Program-made: the position numbers and the translations under genes | The notes under the pieces: generated by a model | The model's database searches: none | Seen by the model: the letters and a program-made list of their open reading frames with translations, nothing else | Told to the model about the DNA's origin: nothing | In this document: in pieces, positions 60,355 to 61,018 of the stretch | How positions within the stretch are numbered: the stretch's first letter is position 1 | How the letters are laid out: every line of letters starts with the position of its first letter | Virus record (IMG/VR): IMGVR_UViG_3300009506_000029 | Location: 1-61,018 of that record | Reading direction: 5' to 3' (one strand) | DNA length: 61,018 nt | Source: a virus

Positions 60355-60401
60355 CAGATGATTCCAGTAGCGATGTAGAGACGGGATAATCCGCCCTTCT
60401 G

Positions 60402-60803
60402 TTAATCGTCGATGCGCACCCGCACGTAGTGCCCGCAGTGATACACCACGTCCCCGGTGCCCGTGACCTCTGTCGCTTGCACCTCGTCCTCGCATCGCAT
60501 GTAGATATTGGTGTACCCGCTTACCGTCAGCGTCGATCCGTTCAGGCAGTCCACGATCAATGCGTCGATTGTGCCCGCCTTTTTGCTCTCGCCCGCCACG
60601 CCCTTGACCATGTAGACATGGCTCTGCAGGTCGCTCGGGTTCTGGTTCTCGTGCCCGCCGCCGGCGTGAAAAAAGACCACATAGGGCAGCGCCTGCCCCT
60701 GTGGCGCGTGCCGGTTATAGACTGCCGTCTCTCCGCCCAGCTCTGCGATCAGCGCCGTGTCTGCGACGAGCGCGCTGAACAGCCCTGCCTCAATGCCGTT
60801 CAC
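60402..60803 (-). CDS. Tail terminator / tail completion protein (DUF3168-like)
   Basis: 133 residues with the DUF3168 layout: an N-terminal helix (GIEAGLFSALVADTALIAEL), YNRHAPQGQALPYVVF (G-x-x-L-P-Y-V-x-F), then HVYMVKGVAGESKKAGTIDA and a final strand HYVRVRID. Such proteins cap the tail tube at its head end. Overlaps the gp10-like gene by four bases (ATGA). Confidence 0.82.
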   Translation of the reverse strand: MNGIEAGLFSALVADTALIAELGGETAVYNRHAPQGQALPYVVFFHAGGGHENQNPSDLQSHVYMVKGVAGESKKAGTIDALIVDCLNGSTLTVSGYTNIYMRCEDEVQATEVTGTGDVVYHCGHYVRVRIDD

Positions 60804-61018
60804 GGGTTCACGTCTCCATTGATCACGTGGATGCTGTTTCTAAGCGCGCCCGTGTCGACCGGAGCATTTTGCTTTGCGATCCGCTCCACATCTCGCGCCG
60901 TTTTTTCCACCACTGCCTCTGCCTGCTCGATCGTCGTCACCTGCTCGAACGCGCGCGCGAACCCTGGCCGCACCGCCTCCACTGCGGGCCGCATAAACGG
61001 GTGCGCCGGCATCCGGCT
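60800..61018 (-). CDS. HK97 gp10-like neck protein, C-terminal part (cut by window end)
   Basis: The last 72 residues of the gene that starts at 276 on the circular map, including PAHPFMRPAVEAVRPGFARA and the end APVDTGALRNSIHVINGDVN. The V-D-T-G-x-L-R-x-S motif is the C-terminal signature of the HK97 gp10 family. The 219 bases are not separate from the first feature but its continuation. Confidence 0.88.
   Translation of the reverse strand, partial: SRMPAHPFMRPAVEAVRPGFARAFEQVTTIEQAEAVVEKTARDVERIAKQNAPVDTGALRNSIHVINGDVNP
60875..61018. repeat. Terminal direct repeat, right copy (circular junction)
   Basis: Identical to bases 1-144. See the left copy. The overlap was probably produced by assembly of a circular genome. 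Confidence 0.95.

Overview
The window is the complete genome of a tailed, siphovirus-type temperate phage, linearised from a circular assembly. Bases 1-144 and 60875-61018 are identical, so the unique circle is about 60,874 bp, and one gene (a HK97 gp10-like neck protein) is cut by the junction. The DNA is GC-rich. Virion proteins carry long Thr-Pro-rich linkers of the kind common in secreted proteins of Chloroflexota (Anaerolineae/Caldilineae); together with TTGACA/TATAAT promoters this suggests a Chloroflexota host. That is an inference, not proof.

Layout. The minus strand from about 19.7 kb down to 1, continuing through the junction from 61.0 kb down to 43.0 kb, is one long late region. 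It starts with two membrane proteins and a metallophosphoesterase. Then follow small and large terminase, portal, head morphogenesis protein, a cluster of tiny overlapping genes, scaffold, decoration protein, major capsid protein, a 740-residue repetitive protein and head-tail connectors. An inserted cassette of glycosyltransferases, methyltransferase-like proteins and a sulfotransferase-like protein comes next, and then head closure, neck, tail terminator, tail tube, frameshifted tail chaperones, tape measure, distal tail, a host-like tail spike, a second sulfotransferase, tail tip and two TIM-barrel glycosidases.

The plus strand from 20.0 to 43.0 kb holds lysogeny, maintenance, replication and accessory genes. 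These are an excisionase-like protein, attP (the 3' half of a tRNA-Lys) overlapping the end of the minus-strand integrase, a ParM/ParR-like partition pair, and a replication initiator with a DnaA N-terminal-like domain and internal repeats resembling an origin. There is also a LexA-type winged helix, two radical SAM proteins, a minus-strand repressor plus lipoprotein, an ECF-like sigma factor, RusA and a Dam-type methylase. Having both an integrase and a partition system makes it look like a phage-plasmid or a switchable prophage.

The most interesting system is regulatory. The phage encodes a two-domain sigma factor (30166-30717). Five plus-strand intergenic sites (23676, 32944, 33729, 36480, 38117) share TCTCTAAYTT, exactly 14 bases, then CGTTWTA, directly upstream of genes. 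They look like that sigma factor's own promoters. Four of them drive a block made of a NrdG-like radical SAM protein, a coiled-coil protein, a Ycf46-type AAA ATPase and partners resembling DUF1257 (Ycf35) and DUF2997, a module of unknown function. Other layers are ten dispersed 26-bp dyads with a GATC-containing core, a shared 17-bp operator at two opposite promoters, a probable LexA box, a candidate small RNA (about 19762-19844) and a strongly folded element upstream of the Dam gene.
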